A stretch of DNA of 64,000 nucleotides from Gnetum montanum. Taxonomy: Eukaryota; Streptophyta; Gnetopsida; Gnetales; Gnetaceae. Shown piece by piece: positions 10,330 through 21,300 of this stretch (the first letter of the stretch is position 1; each line of letters opens with the position of its first letter). A program made the position numbers and the translations under genes. The stretch spans positions 234,482-298,481 of the forward strand of contig MNCI01012713.1 in assembly GCA_015680685.1 (NCBI GenBank), written 5' to 3'. The notes under the pieces were generated by a model. The model was not told where the DNA came from. It ran no database searches and worked only from the letters and a program-made list of their open reading frames with translations.

Positions 10330-13300
10330 GGCAACCTTGCCCCCATGCATCCACACTGGGAATACCATGCCCAATGTGGAAACATATTTATCATTTACAA
10401 ATTTTTTATGCTTACAAATGTCTTTCCATTTTTAGTAACCCAGACTTACCTTTTTCAACACCAAGTTTTCAAATTTGGAAAAACCATTAGCATGGCTAAG
10501 TATCATGGATTTCCACACTGGTACAATAATGCTTAGCATGGAAGAAGGGGGTTAACGCTCACTCTTGCCTTCCAACACTCATCTAGCATAAGCTTGACTC
10601 CAAAGTAAGTCCCACATGACCTAGAACCTCTCTAAGCATCTCCAGCAGCCTTGGAACCTCACCAAATCTAGTCAAAACTAGTTAAAACTAGTCAAAATCT
10701 AGGATTTGATGTCATCTGCATTGGGAAAAATTTCTTCCATGTTGCGCCTCTCATCCTCAACGTGGATAGATGGGGGAAGCTAAAAATGACCCAAATTAAT
10801 GATTTAATGGCCGTTTCCTAATGCTTAGTGACCCCTAGACCCTACTAGAGCCCTCTAGAGCTTCTAGAAGCTTCAAAATGGGTATAAAATGGTACAAATC
10901 TATAATCCCCCTCATCCATCCTAAGGCCACCATTCCTAGCATGGAAAAAATGGTGGATATTGCATGAGGCACTTAGAAGCCTCCAAACTATTAAATCTTA
11001 ACACCCAACATTGACCATTGACATCGGCAACCTTGGAGGTTGACATGCATGGTCGATCAACTATTGATTTGGCCTAGATATGAATTTTTCCACTAAGGGG
11101 AACTCTTCCATACTAAACCTTCAACCCTCATCATAAAAAAAATGAGGGAAGCCTAAAACCCCCATCACATCCCCCAAAACGACCAAATCTTAACCTCAAG
11201 CTCTAATGGACAATGACAACAATCCTGTGAGCACTCATGCATGGCCAAATTGACCAAAGCTAATCAAAAAATATTTTTTCCAAAATTTTCCATGCTAATA
11301 TTGGAAGCCCCTACATGAAAATAGGGGGAAGTATAAAAAATTCCTAGTGACCCTTGGAATAACCAAATTTTGACATTAGATGTTAGCAATCAAAGCCAAC
11401 AACCTTGAAAACTTGCATGCATGTCTGAATGTGATTGAAAGTGACCAAAAATCTCTCCCCCCATTTTTCCATGTTGAGCAAGGAAGCCCCAACATGAAAA
11501 ATGGGGGAAATCCAAAAAATTCCTTAACAACCTTGAAACAACCAAATTTTGACATCAAATGTTAGTAGTCAATTTCAACAACCTAGGAAGCTTGCATGCA
11601 TAGCTAAAAATGATTGAAAATGATTAAAAATATTTACCCCCATTTTCCACACTAAGTATGAAATCCCTAGCATGGAATAATTTCTGGGAGTCCAAAAAAT
11701 ATCCTATGACCCTTGAAATAGTCAAATTTGAATGTCAAATGACAGTAGGTAACACTAGTAACCTTATGAACATGCATGCATGCTTGAAAATGGCCAAAAA
11801 TGATCAAAAATATATCCCCCCAATTTTTCCACTCTAATAATGGAAGCCCTAGTGTGGAAAATTGGGGGAAAGTCTAAGAAATGCCTTATCAACCTTGAAA
11901 CAATCAAATTTTAACATCAAGTAGTAGCAGTCGACTTTGACAACTCTAGAAACTTGCATGCATGACTGAAAGTGGTCAAAAATAACAAAAAATATTTTCC
12001 CATATGTTTTCATGCTGAGTAGGAAAACCAAAAAACCACTCATCAACCTTCAAGATAGCCAAATTTTGACACCAAGCATTAACTATCATTGCTAGCAACC
12101 TTGTGAACACACATACATGGTTGAAAGTGGCTAAAAATCACTAAAAAGCTTTCACCCCATTTTTTCACATTGATAATGGAAGCCCTAGCATGGAAAAATT
12201 GGGGGAAGTCCAAAAACCACTTAAAAACCTTTAAAATAACCATTTAAACTCCTAACCCTAGACCTTAACCCTAGCAAACTTGGGGGCTAACATGCATGGT
12301 TGATTGAAGTCAAAAATAGGTTAGATCTATGTTTTTTGGTGTTTTCATACTAGGAATCTCCCCCTCCATGTTGCTTAGAAAGGAAATTAAATGTAAAACC
12401 CATTTGAAGTTCATAACTACCTTAGGACAACATTAACTAAACTTGTATGCACTATAGGACCCTGCTAGCATTATTTAAAGATTTCAAACTTCAAGAAACT
12501 GATGTCAAAAGCCCAAAAATTCATTCCCCTTTTTTTCCATGTTGTGCTCTCACATCACCAACATGGAAAGAAATTTGGGAGTTCAAAAAACACTTAGAGA
12601 TACTCAAAGTTATCAAAACTTAATATCAAATCCTTGTCCTTGACCCTGGTAGCCTCGAAGGTTGACATGCAAAGTTGATTAAGGTCAAAGTTGGCCTAGA
12701 TATGAGATGCATGATTCTTCTACACTAGGGATCCAATTTTCCATGCTAAGGGTAACTTTCATAGCATGGAAACTCAAGGGGAAACTTGTTTGGGGCTCTT
12801 GCACACCTCAGAATAACATCAAAGGACCTTTCATGCACTCTAGAACCTTGGTAGTAACAACTAGAATCCTTAAACTTCACAAAATTGATCTTGGATGGCT
12901 AACAATCCATTCTTCCTTATTTTCCATGCTAAGCTCTCTATCCCTAGTGTAGAAAAAATGGTAAATCCAAAATACCACTTAATGATGCTCAAAATTGCTA
13001 AATTTTGACATGGATCCATAGCCCTTGACCCTGGCAATCCTGGGAGGCAACATGCATAGCCAATTGTGAGCTAAATTAACCTAGATCTAAGATTCTTACT
13101 TCCTCCACACTAGAGTAACTTCCCTAGTGTGGAAACAAGGAGGGGAGAGTTGTGTTTGCACTTTTGGAGGCAAGATGATGCTCCTAGAAGTTAAAGATCT
13201 TCACTGGAGAAGCCCAAGACCTCCTAACCTTAAGATTTTTCTTATTTGATCTTATTTCAACCTCCAAAATCCATTCCCTCCATTCTTCCACACTGGAGTA

Positions 13301-13900
13301 ACTCCCCTAGCGTGGAAACAAGGGGAAGACCTTAAGTACCCTAAAATAGCCTTCAAATGTGCCCAAAATGAGTCAAAAACTTGTAGGATCAAAATCTATA
13401 ATCCTAGGGGCCTAGAAACTTGGTCAAAGTGCCCTAAAATCACTTTTAATACATCAAGTAAGGTTCTCCTATTTTTACACACTAAGGATACTATGCCCAT
13501 CATGGAAGCATGGGGGAAATCCATTTCAACACGTATTAACCCTTAAAATGATCTCAAATTACCTCAAAATGAAGCCAAGAGATGCACAAGTTCTAGATCT
13601 AGAGTCCAACTATCTATTTCACCATATTTGATGTTATTTTTACTTTGATTTTGGTTCTTCATTCTAAGCCCCCTTTTTTCCAAGCTAGCTAGTGTGGAAA
13701 CAAAGGGGGAAGGCTTCAAAACCTTCTTTTTTGCCTTTACGGACCTCTAGGGAGCCCAATTTTGATGCATTTGACCCTGCACTACCTTGGGAAGGTACCA
13801 ATACCTCAATTATAAACCTTTGAGCATTCCTAAACATATTTTCCTTAGTCTCCATGCTAAGGGTCCCTATTTCCATGCTAAGCCTAGTGTGGAAGCCTCA
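10330..13900. repeat. Internal tandem array of about 184-bp units, copy A
   Basis: About 20 diverged units. Each holds a short inverted motif of the type ccatgctaag...tagcatggaa next to a run such as 'ggggaagtccaaaa' and, in the middle units, an 'acttgcatgcatg' word. The gcatgc word recurs near 11231, 11411, 11591, 11771, 11951, 12111 and 12291, a spacing of 180 bp in most steps. From about 12291 to 13051 a two-unit higher-order pattern of 370-390 bp is seen. Related arrays lie at the same element position in copies C, B and D. ORFs predicted here are chance frames. Confidence 0.85.
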
Positions 13901-13983
13901 AAACACTTGATTTTTAAGTTTAGACAACCTAGAAACAACCCTAGTTGATGCTTGAACTCACCTAATAGCTGTGTAGATTCAAA

Positions 13984-14345
13984 ACATGGCCCACTAAGGC
14001 CTAAAAAGGGAAAAAACCTAACCATTTTTATCATATATAGCCTATTTTTATTTGATTTTTTCCTTATTACGTAATGTTTTGGCTTGTTTTTGAACCTATG
14101 TTGCCTTGTGGACCTTGTTGACCTTCTATGACCTTTATACAGCCTCATATGTCCATTGTTTATCTTATTATAGCTCTATTTATCCTTGTTTGGTCTTTAA
14201 ATGGTATCAAGTGATGGAATTTGACCTTCCCTTACCACTATTTAACACCATATGACCATGGCCCAGTAAGGCCTTAAATTGGCATCATAGTCCACCAAGA
14301 CTATAAACTAGCATCACGGCCCACTAAGGCCTTAAACTAGTAAAA
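13984..14345 (+). repeat. 29-bp minisatellite, pre-RT position of copy A
   Basis: Units of the form atggcccactaaggcct plus taaactagca at 13984 and at 14258-14340. They belong to the same 29-bp family and have the same orientation as at 4694-4905. The sequence between the two clusters (14010-14255) is T-rich with 'gaccttt' words and no gene. Confidence 0.75.
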
Positions 14346-14604
14346 TTATGACCTTTATTAACCATTTGTATCCTTATACTTCCCCTTTTTTGACCTTTAT
14401 GTGATCTTTTTTTGCCTCTATTATACTTTCCTGAATTGACCTTATCTCATTGATGATGTTTGATGACCTTGATTGCATTAGATTTGCATATGTTTTATGA
14501 AATTTTAACATTATTTATTTACTTTTACCTAGTTGCCACTTAATATGCTTTTAGTTGATATGCAAGATCAAAGTATGAGTACCTAGAAGCAAATCAATTT
14601 TCCT

Positions 14605-15838
14605 TTGTGTCTACATGGACCTCACGGTGATATTAAATGGTGTATTAACTATTATTACCTAGATCTTAAGTCTGAAAGTTTTGTAGACCACATAGCATTA
14701 ATAGACAAACTTCTAGAATGGCCTAAAAACCTAGTCAAAACCCTTGACTTAGAAGTAGCGGACATAACCAAAGACATTCTAGTTGAGGTTCCTATCACAA
14801 CACATAGTGGTGAGGAGAAAACCCTTAAACTAAGTTCCTCACCAGAGCCTTGATATGCCCAAGACATCACCAAAGTCTTACAAAGTAACATTAAGGAATT
14901 TTCCTAGTTATATGAAGATATGTTAGGCATATCTAGTTGAGCACAATATCATACTGGACCCTAGCATTAGACTAATTAAGCAAAAAGTGTGAAAGATTAA
15001 ACTTGATTTTACCTTGACAGTTCACAATGAAATCATAAAGCTCTACCAAGAAGGTTTCATTAGGGTTTTTGATTACATAGAATGGGTGTCCAACATAGTG
15101 GTAGTTCCTAAGAAAAATAGGAGTATCCATATTTGCATTGATTTTTAAGACCTAAATAAAGCAACCATCAAGGGTGATTTCCATTTTCCTATTATTGATC
15201 AACTTATCGATACTACAGTTGGACATGCCTTGTTGTCCTTTATGGATGGATTCTTGGGATATAACCAAATTCAAATCAACCTAGAGCACCAACTTAGCAT
15301 GACCTTGATGACCCCATGGGGGCCTTTTTGTTTTACCATGATGCCCTTTGGCCTTAAGACTGCTAGAGAGACATACCAAAGAGCCATGACCTATATCTTC
15401 AATCATTACATGTTAAGTTGGCTTAATGATTATGCAGATGACATAGCTATGAAGTCTAAGATAGTCAGTTACCTATATCTTATGCTTAAATGATGCCTCA
15501 ATTATGAGCTCAGCATCAATCCTAAGAAGTATTTCTTCGGTGTCAAGACCAATAAGATGCTTGGCTTTGTAGTCTCTGAAGAAAGGATATGCATAGATCC
15601 TGATAAGGTTAAGGCCATATCCAAACTGGCAGTGCCTACCAACCTTAAAGAGCTTCAGGGATTACAAGGTAGATTACAATTTATTCGTAGGCTTATCTCT
15701 AGGATCACAAATAAGTTACAGCCCAAGCAACACTTTCTTAAGAAAGGAGTTTACTATGTGTGGATGGCTCAATGCCAAGAGGCCTTTGAAAACCTTAAGC
15801 AAGAATTGACACAACTACTAATAATCTATCCTCTATAA
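14605..15838 (+). pseudogene. pol: Copy A reverse transcriptase (broken)
   Basis: RNA-dependent DNA polymerase domain of Pol. The linker upstream of RT is open at 14605-14853. RT begins with IILDPSIRLIKQK near 14940, then VVVPKKNRSIHICIDF (about 15095-15147), the palm block LLSFMDGFLGYNQIQI, the TPWGPFCFTMMPFGLK block (15310-15358) and the catalytic box DYADDIAMKS near 15430 (Y-A-D-D, aspartates kept). The connection follows at 15557-15838 with FVVSEERICIDPDKVKAI. In-frame stops occur at the DFRDLN block (TAA), after the linker, and after YADD. The block order and wording are typical of plant Ty3/gypsy RT. Confidence 0.9.
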
Positions 15839-15844
15839 GACTGT

Positions 15845-16051
15845 GAATTGTTTTATGTTTATCTCACCATCTCTGATACATCCATTACCTCTCTACTCTA
15901 CCAAAAATGTGATGACAAGGCAAAAGTTCTTGTATACTACCTTAGCCATGCATTAGTAGCCCATGAGACTCAATACACTAAGGTGGAGAAGTATTATCTA
16001 GAACTAGTCTTCTCTTTGAAGAAATGGAGACACTACCTCTTCAAAAGCTAA
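15845..16051 (+). pseudogene. pol: Copy A RNase H domain (first, Ty3/gypsy type)
   Basis: Degrades the RNA strand of the RNA-DNA hybrid during reverse transcription. Seen as FYVYLTISDTSITSLLYQ, then VYYLSHALVAHETQYTKVEK and LVFSLKKWRHYLFKS. This matches the RNase H-like domain that follows RT in Ty3/gypsy elements. It is open for 67 codons, then a TAA follows at the hinge to the second RNase H. Confidence 0.85.
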
Positions 16052-16198
16052 GTCAACATAATTTGCAAGAATAACATATTCAATGCCATGATGACCAACA
16101 TCTACAAAAGTAGCTGTATAGCTTGATGAAAAGCTATAACTATGGAATTCAACCTTCATTACATCTCTCAATCCTCAACAAAAGGTTAAGCTATATTC

Positions 16199-16640
16199 GT
16201 GCATCTCACAGTTTCACCTATTAATAACCAACTAGCCATAGATCCTAAGTTCCCTAATGAACACGTTAACATAGTTAACAAAGTGCCCGAGAGTTATGAG
16301 GTAGTCATGAACTTTAATGGAGCTTCAACTGCCCATGGGGCTAGTGCTAATTTTATCATAACATTCCCATTTGATGAAATCCAATCCTTTGCCTATCATT
16401 TTGGATTCCCATGTACCAACAACATAGTAGAATATGAGGGTTTGATTAGAGGAATAATGGTAGCACGTGATCTAGGAATTAGATGCCTAGCCATCAAAGG
16501 TGATTCACAACTCATGGTTAACTAAGTAATCAAAGTTTATGAATGCAAAGATAAGCACTTACAACCTTACTATGACTTAGGAAAGTAATTAATATAATAA
16601 TTCATAGACTTTGATACCCAACACATGCCTCAAAATAAAA
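16199..16640 (+). pseudogene. pol: Copy A second, archaeal-type RNase H (aRNH)
   Basis: A second RNase H between RNH and integrase is diagnostic of the Tat lineage (family knowledge). Motifs seen are MNFNGASTAHGAS (normally F-D-G-A-S, so the first catalytic Asp is Asn here), TNNIVEYEGLIRGIMVARDL with the conserved Glu, and IKGDSQLMVN with the second Asp. The open frame ends at a TAA where VNQ would be expected. The remainder (VIKVYECKDKHLQ) continues in frame to about 16640. Confidence 0.85.
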
Positions 16641-17505
16641 ATTCCATATTTGATGCAATTGCAACACTAGCCCTTAGTGTGATGCCAACTCTATTTTAAA
16701 AAGTTACCCACCTTAACTATGGACTATGTTATTTCCACCACACAACATACTCAGGATACCTTTGTGGTTGTTGTTCATATTGCCCCTCCTAAGGAGTTGT
16801 ATGACAATATAAAATTTTACCTTATGCATGGTGAATCCTCACAAGGCTTGGAAACTTCTCAAAAGAACACCATATGCAAGAGATTGAAGTAGTATGTTAT
16901 CACAACCTAGGCATTAAGCATTCTTTCTCATCACCTTACTACCCTCAAGCCAATGAATAAGTAGAGGCGAGCAACAATGCCATCATCAACTTGCTCAAGA
17001 AGATGCTCAAAAATAGTAAGTAAAAGTGGCATGATTGGCTTGCCATGTACTATGGGCATATAGAACAACCTATTTCATGGCAACCAGCATGACCCCTTGT
17101 AGTCTTGTTTATGGTTCTGAAGCTATTTTACCCCTTGAATTGCATGTGCCATCACTCTAAGTAATCATGACTTAATTCAACAATAATGAATAGAGTAAGG
17201 AGTTGCAAAAAGTAGCATTGGATTCAGTTGAGGAGTGGTGTATGCAAGCACTTGCTCACATTGAGCATTATAAAGAGAGGCAAAAGCAACCACATCACCA
17301 TAACTTGATCATGTGCAAGATCAAGGAGGGGGACCTAGTCCTCAAGGCTATCTATGAGCATGAAAACAAGTTCTAAGCCAATTAGGAAGGGCCCTTTCTT
17401 GTCAATAGAGCCTATGGGAATGGAGCATTCAAAATATCCCACATGGATGGGAATGAGTTGGCCAATGTGGTCAAGCATTTCTATCTAAATCCATACTACA
17501 TGTAG
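16641..17505 (+). pseudogene. int: Copy A integrase, core deleted
   Basis: Compared with copy B, about 510 bp are missing at about 16900, removing the HHCC zinc-binding region and the first two catalytic acidic residues of the DDE core. The junction joins the 'agtagtatgt' stretch directly to 'acctaggcattaagc'. What remains is the third catalytic region (VEASNNAIINLLKKML near 16960-17015) and the C-terminal domain (IKEGDLVLKAIYEHENKF, then FKISHMDGNELANVV), ending YYM with stop 17503-17505. Premature stops are present. It cannot integrate DNA. Confidence 0.85.
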
Positions 17506-17539
17506 CTGATAGATCATCAATAAGAAAGCCTACTTTCAA

Positions 17540-17625
17540 TGGTCTACTATGACCTTAAACTAGTCACATGGCCTACCAGGGCCTTAAACTAGTACCATGG
17601 CCTACCACAGCCTTAAACCAACAAC
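17540..17625 (+). repeat. 29-bp minisatellite, post-integrase position of copy A
   Basis: Three units, for example atggcctaccagggcct plus taaactagtacc. Same family and same orientation as at 4694-4905 and 13984-14345. Copy B has the same array at 32575-32770. Confidence 0.8.
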
Positions 17626-17740
17626 ATTGGTAACTTGGATAGCCTAATTCTCATGTGGCCTATATGCATTGTAGCATTATAACATGTAGTGGTGTTTTTT
17701 ATTCTTTGTCGACGTCTCTTGGGTCAATCCTCTAGGCACC

Positions 17741-17752
17741 AACAAAGAAGGA
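17741..17752 (+). promoter_or_regulatory. Candidate polypurine tract, copy A
   Basis: The purine-rich run aacaaagaagga ends four bases before the 3' LTR start (17757). Copy B has aataaggagaag at the corresponding place (minus strand, about 31630-31642). This is the expected primer position for plus-strand DNA synthesis. Confidence 0.55.
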
Positions 17753-17756
17753 CCAT

Positions 17757-19321
17757 TGAAACACCATAAAATTTTACATGTCATAACTAATCTTTATCAT
17801 GTAGCTTTCGCCCATGAAACTTGAGGCAAAATTTCATTGTAAATGTGAAAATTGAAACCCACAATGGGAAATTTCACATACTTTATACTTTCGGGGCTGA
17901 AACATTCCTCATAAGTGGTTAAAGCCTCAATCCCCAAGTGAAAAAAAGTCACCTAGTATCTATATTTAGGCTAGGTGGGGTCAAAAATGCCTTTTAGGAT
18001 GCCAAAAAAGGTAATTTGATGGGCTTTATGAGGTGTATGCATTTTTCTATGCTATAAACACCTAAAAGGGGTAGATCTCACCTACCCCTAGCATGGAAGG
18101 ATGTGGAGTTTGGAAACTTTTATCCCTTCAATGTGAAGACCAAATTCATAACTTGGAAACTTTTTCCCAACCTAGAAAGTTTTCCCCCAGCTTGGAAACT
18201 TGTCTCCCAGCCTAGAAAGTACCACCCCCCTCCCCACCCACTCCTTCCAACATGGAAAATTCAGTCCCCCAGTGTCGAGTCAAAGCCACAAGAAGAAAAA
18301 TTCATTAATTTATGCACTTCAACATTGACTAGCCACTTCAACAAGCATGGTGGAGAGCTCAGCATGGAAGATTCATCTCCAACATGAAAGGTGTGCCCCG
18401 GTTACTATTTATAGTAAACAGAATGGCCATGGGAGAAGCACTTACTATGTATAGTAATTGCCCAAATTTCGGCATTAATCTCATCTAAATTTGCAGCCAT
18501 TTTACAACCATTTTATATCCAATTTGCAACCAAATAATAGCCAATTTGTAGTCCCATTCATGATCCAAAGACCATATAAAAGCCAAACTCCAGCACCATT
18601 TATAGGTTCCAGGTTCTGAAATTTTTCAACAAGTCAAGAATTGTTTTTAAGAAATTCTCATGCAATTTATATACACACAATTCCATACTTAGGACATTTT
18701 TAAGCACTCAAGAGCTCTTTCAAGTTTCCATACTTGCATTCTCTTGAACCCTAGTGTGGAAGTAGTGAAGCCTTGAGATTTGGTGGATTTTTTGTGCTAA
18801 CACTACACTTCTAGGATTCCAAACTCACTATGTGGCAACTTGGCATCCAAATATTCCACCTTTCTCACCTTCCAGTAGTGACCCAATTGGTAGATCCAAG
18901 GTTGCAATAGCAAAGGGAGGTTTGATAACATCAAGAGTGGCTTAGCACCTGGATCATGAAGTAGATCATCTTAGCTTCAACTAGCTTTGAACTCTTGCAC
19001 AAGTGAACCCTCCTTTTGCTCATCTAGGCATCATTTTTTGTACACATTTCTCTAACTTATTATTTATTCTTTTCTCAATAAATTTTTAATTTTTGAGTTT
19101 TTTGCTTAATAAAATTTAATTTATTACCTATGCATTATTTGGATCTATTTATATTCCCACATTTTTCATCTCCTAAGTCCTTGGTTGATTTGTCAAACTA
19201 GCTAGGGCATTCTGAATCCCATTTTTATCATAGAGGCCCTGGAGATTCAGTGTTGGGGAACTACTTACACTGAGGATCCTTGGTTTTCTCATTCTAGAAA
19301 TTGAGGTTTTTGGTCATAACA
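17757..19321 (+). repeat. 3' LTR of copy A (1565 bp)
   Basis: Starts TGAAACACCATAAAA and ends GGTCATAACA, giving TG...CA termini. Boundaries were set by comparison with the other three LTRs: 30092-31624, 54720-56225 and 58183-59662, whose starts read TGAAACACC, TGGAACACTACC and TGAAACACTACC. A TATA-like palindrome lies at 18402-18417, with a related one at 18442-18457. An AATAAA polyadenylation signal is at 19077-19082. Positions 18146-18230 contain four short repeats of the 'cccagcttggaaactt' type. A 94-codon frame (18103-18387) lies within the LTR and is treated as chance. Confidence 0.88.
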
Positions 19322-19334
19322 TATGCTATATAAC

Positions 19335-21300
19335 ATGCATGTTAGCCCCTAGGATCACCAATGTCAAGGGTTAGGGTTTAGAGTCAAAATCTAGTGGTTT
19401 CTAGATTTGCCAAATGGTGTTTTAAGTTATCCCTCTTGGACCCACATTGGCTTCACATTGACCAATGTGGATCTAGCATGGAGGAACTTAAGGAATGTAT
19501 TTTTTGCATTTTTTTGATAGGTCTTGATCATGCCTATGTGTTTCTAGGGTCATTGGTGAATATGGCTAAGGCTCAAGGTCAAAATTTGGTAATTTCTAAG
19601 TTTGTTAGGTTGTTTTCAGGCTCATCCCCCTTATTCCACACTAGCTCCACATTGGCAAACATGGATCCAACATGGAAGGTGAGTGGAAATCATTTTTTAT
19701 ATTTTTATCAATTTTGGTTATGCATGTCCATTTTTGGGGTCACTGGTGCTTATGGTCTAAGCCTAGGATCAAAATGTGGTAATTTTGAGGGTCTCTTGAG
19801 GGGTTCTCAAGCTTGGTTCTTAAGTTCCATGTTGACCAATGTGGAACTAGTTTAAAAGACCTTAGGAGGTTTATTTATGACTATTTTGAGCTAAATTTGT
19901 AAAGTTTGGTAGCTCCCAGATGTGTGGATAGGGTTGTAGGGTAAGTGTAGGTTAGTTTTACATTATTTTGATGCATCTATAACTTTTCATAAATTTTCCT
20001 AGCTACATCCATGTTGGCTCCATGTTAGCCACCATGGAAGAAACTAAGAAACCCATGAAAATAGTCATTTTTGACAAGTTTTAGTTGTTAGAGCTTTTGG
20101 GAAGGTTGGATTGTCGATAGAAGTCTATTTAGAGGTAAATCTTGAGATTTTTGACTACCCCCCATCCCTCTCCAACCATGTTGGTTCGATGCCTACCAAT
20201 GTGAATAGGGTCTCCCTCCAACATGGATGAACTTGAAGTCAAGTTTTAAACTAATTTTGACAAGTTTCTTTAGACTTTCTAAGCTACCAAGGCTATAGAG
20301 GATTCAACGTCATGATTTGGTATCAAAATCGATTAGTTTGAAAGCTCCTAGGTGTCCATTTAGTCATTCCCCACTTTCTCCATGCTAGGTAAGGTCACCT
20401 TAGTGTGGAAGTAATGGGGATGACTCTTTGCCATTTTTGTTCGATTTTATGACATATGAAGGCTCTGAGAGTCTCCAGCATGGTTTAGAGGTCACTAGAA
20501 TAGGTTAATGGGTTGTTTCTGGCTATAGAGATGGTTATATTACATACCTCTAGGGGATTCATGTTGGCTTCATGCTAGCTAGCATGGAGAGGAGGATTCA
20601 CTAGAAATGAGAAGCTCCAAGGATGGAAATCAACTTGAATTTCTACTACTGTCAACTATTGAGGTCATGCGAAAGAATATGGGTTGTCAAGGTGACATTT
20701 ATGGTAACTTAGGGCTTGAAGAAGGGTTTTATGTTATGCTAGCTCCATGTTGGGTAGCATGGAGAAGGGGTTCACCAACATGAGGATCAACTAATTCCAA
20801 AGGCTTCATGTATTTTCAACTACATTTGATGAGGCTTTGGGGTTGATGGGAGTGATTAAAAGGGATCTAGGTCATGTGGGTCCATTCTAGGGATCAAATC
20901 CAAGTGTGATGGGCACTAGGCAATAAGAATGGATGTCACCCCCTGCCTCCACATTAGGCTTCACACTATCTAGCATGGACGCCCAAAATGGAAAGGTTTG
21001 CCAACAACTAACCCCCTTTCAAAGTCTGAGGTTAGGTTGGATAGGTCATAACTACTAAAAATGGCAAGAATGATTAGTGTGGAGGCACTGTGTAGTGAGG
21101 GAGGTGAGTATCCATATTGGCTCCACATTGCCCAGCATGGATACAATGGGAACAAGGTTGTACCATGATTTTATGCATTCTAAGGGGTCAAAACCCTATT
21201 GTTGATGGAGTTTTAGTCTAAAAAATAGCATGCATGAGGCCATATGATGGGGCCCATGGCCCAAAATTCAAAGAATCAATAAAATTAAGCTTAAGTGTTG
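19335..21300. repeat. Internal tandem array, copy C
   Basis: About ten diverged units of roughly 186 bp, marked by inverted words such as ttcatgctagctagcatgg near 19450, 19640, 19826, 20020, 20175, 20375, 20565, 20745, 20955 and 21120. Similar to the array in copy D (61900-64000): both contain 'catgcatgttagc' followed by 'ccaatgtcaaggg' near their starts (19345 and 62990). ORFs here are not real. Confidence 0.85.

Larger units (their letters stand above)
1..19321 (+). mobile_element. Copy A: Tat/Ogre-like Ty3/gypsy LTR retrotransposon, 5' LTR outside window
   Basis: The visible order is leader (1-900), gag and protease (about 900-4504), 29-bp minisatellite, antisense gene (8680-5167), A/T-rich spacer, tandem array (10330-13900), minisatellite, RT-RNH-aRNH-INT (14605-17505), minisatellite, polypurine tract and 3' LTR (17757-19321). 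The two RNase H domains between RT and integrase place it in the Tat lineage (family knowledge). With an unseen 5' LTR of about 1.5 kb the element would exceed 20 kb. Right of the LTR the sequence changes to the internal tandem array of copy C in the opposite orientation, so A was inserted into C. All reading frames are broken; the copy is not autonomous. Confidence 0.88.

Noticed and set aside
11376-11565. Paired 60-codon frames on both strands
   Set aside because: Chance frames within the 180-bp tandem array.
18103-18387. 94-codon frame (+)
   Set aside because: Lies inside the 3' LTR of copy A and is Pro/Ser-rich because of the LTR's short internal repeats; not conserved in the other LTRs.
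19394-19855. 153-codon frame (+)
   Set aside because: Falls in the tandem array of copy C; it repeats similar words every 60-odd codons and is not open in copy D.
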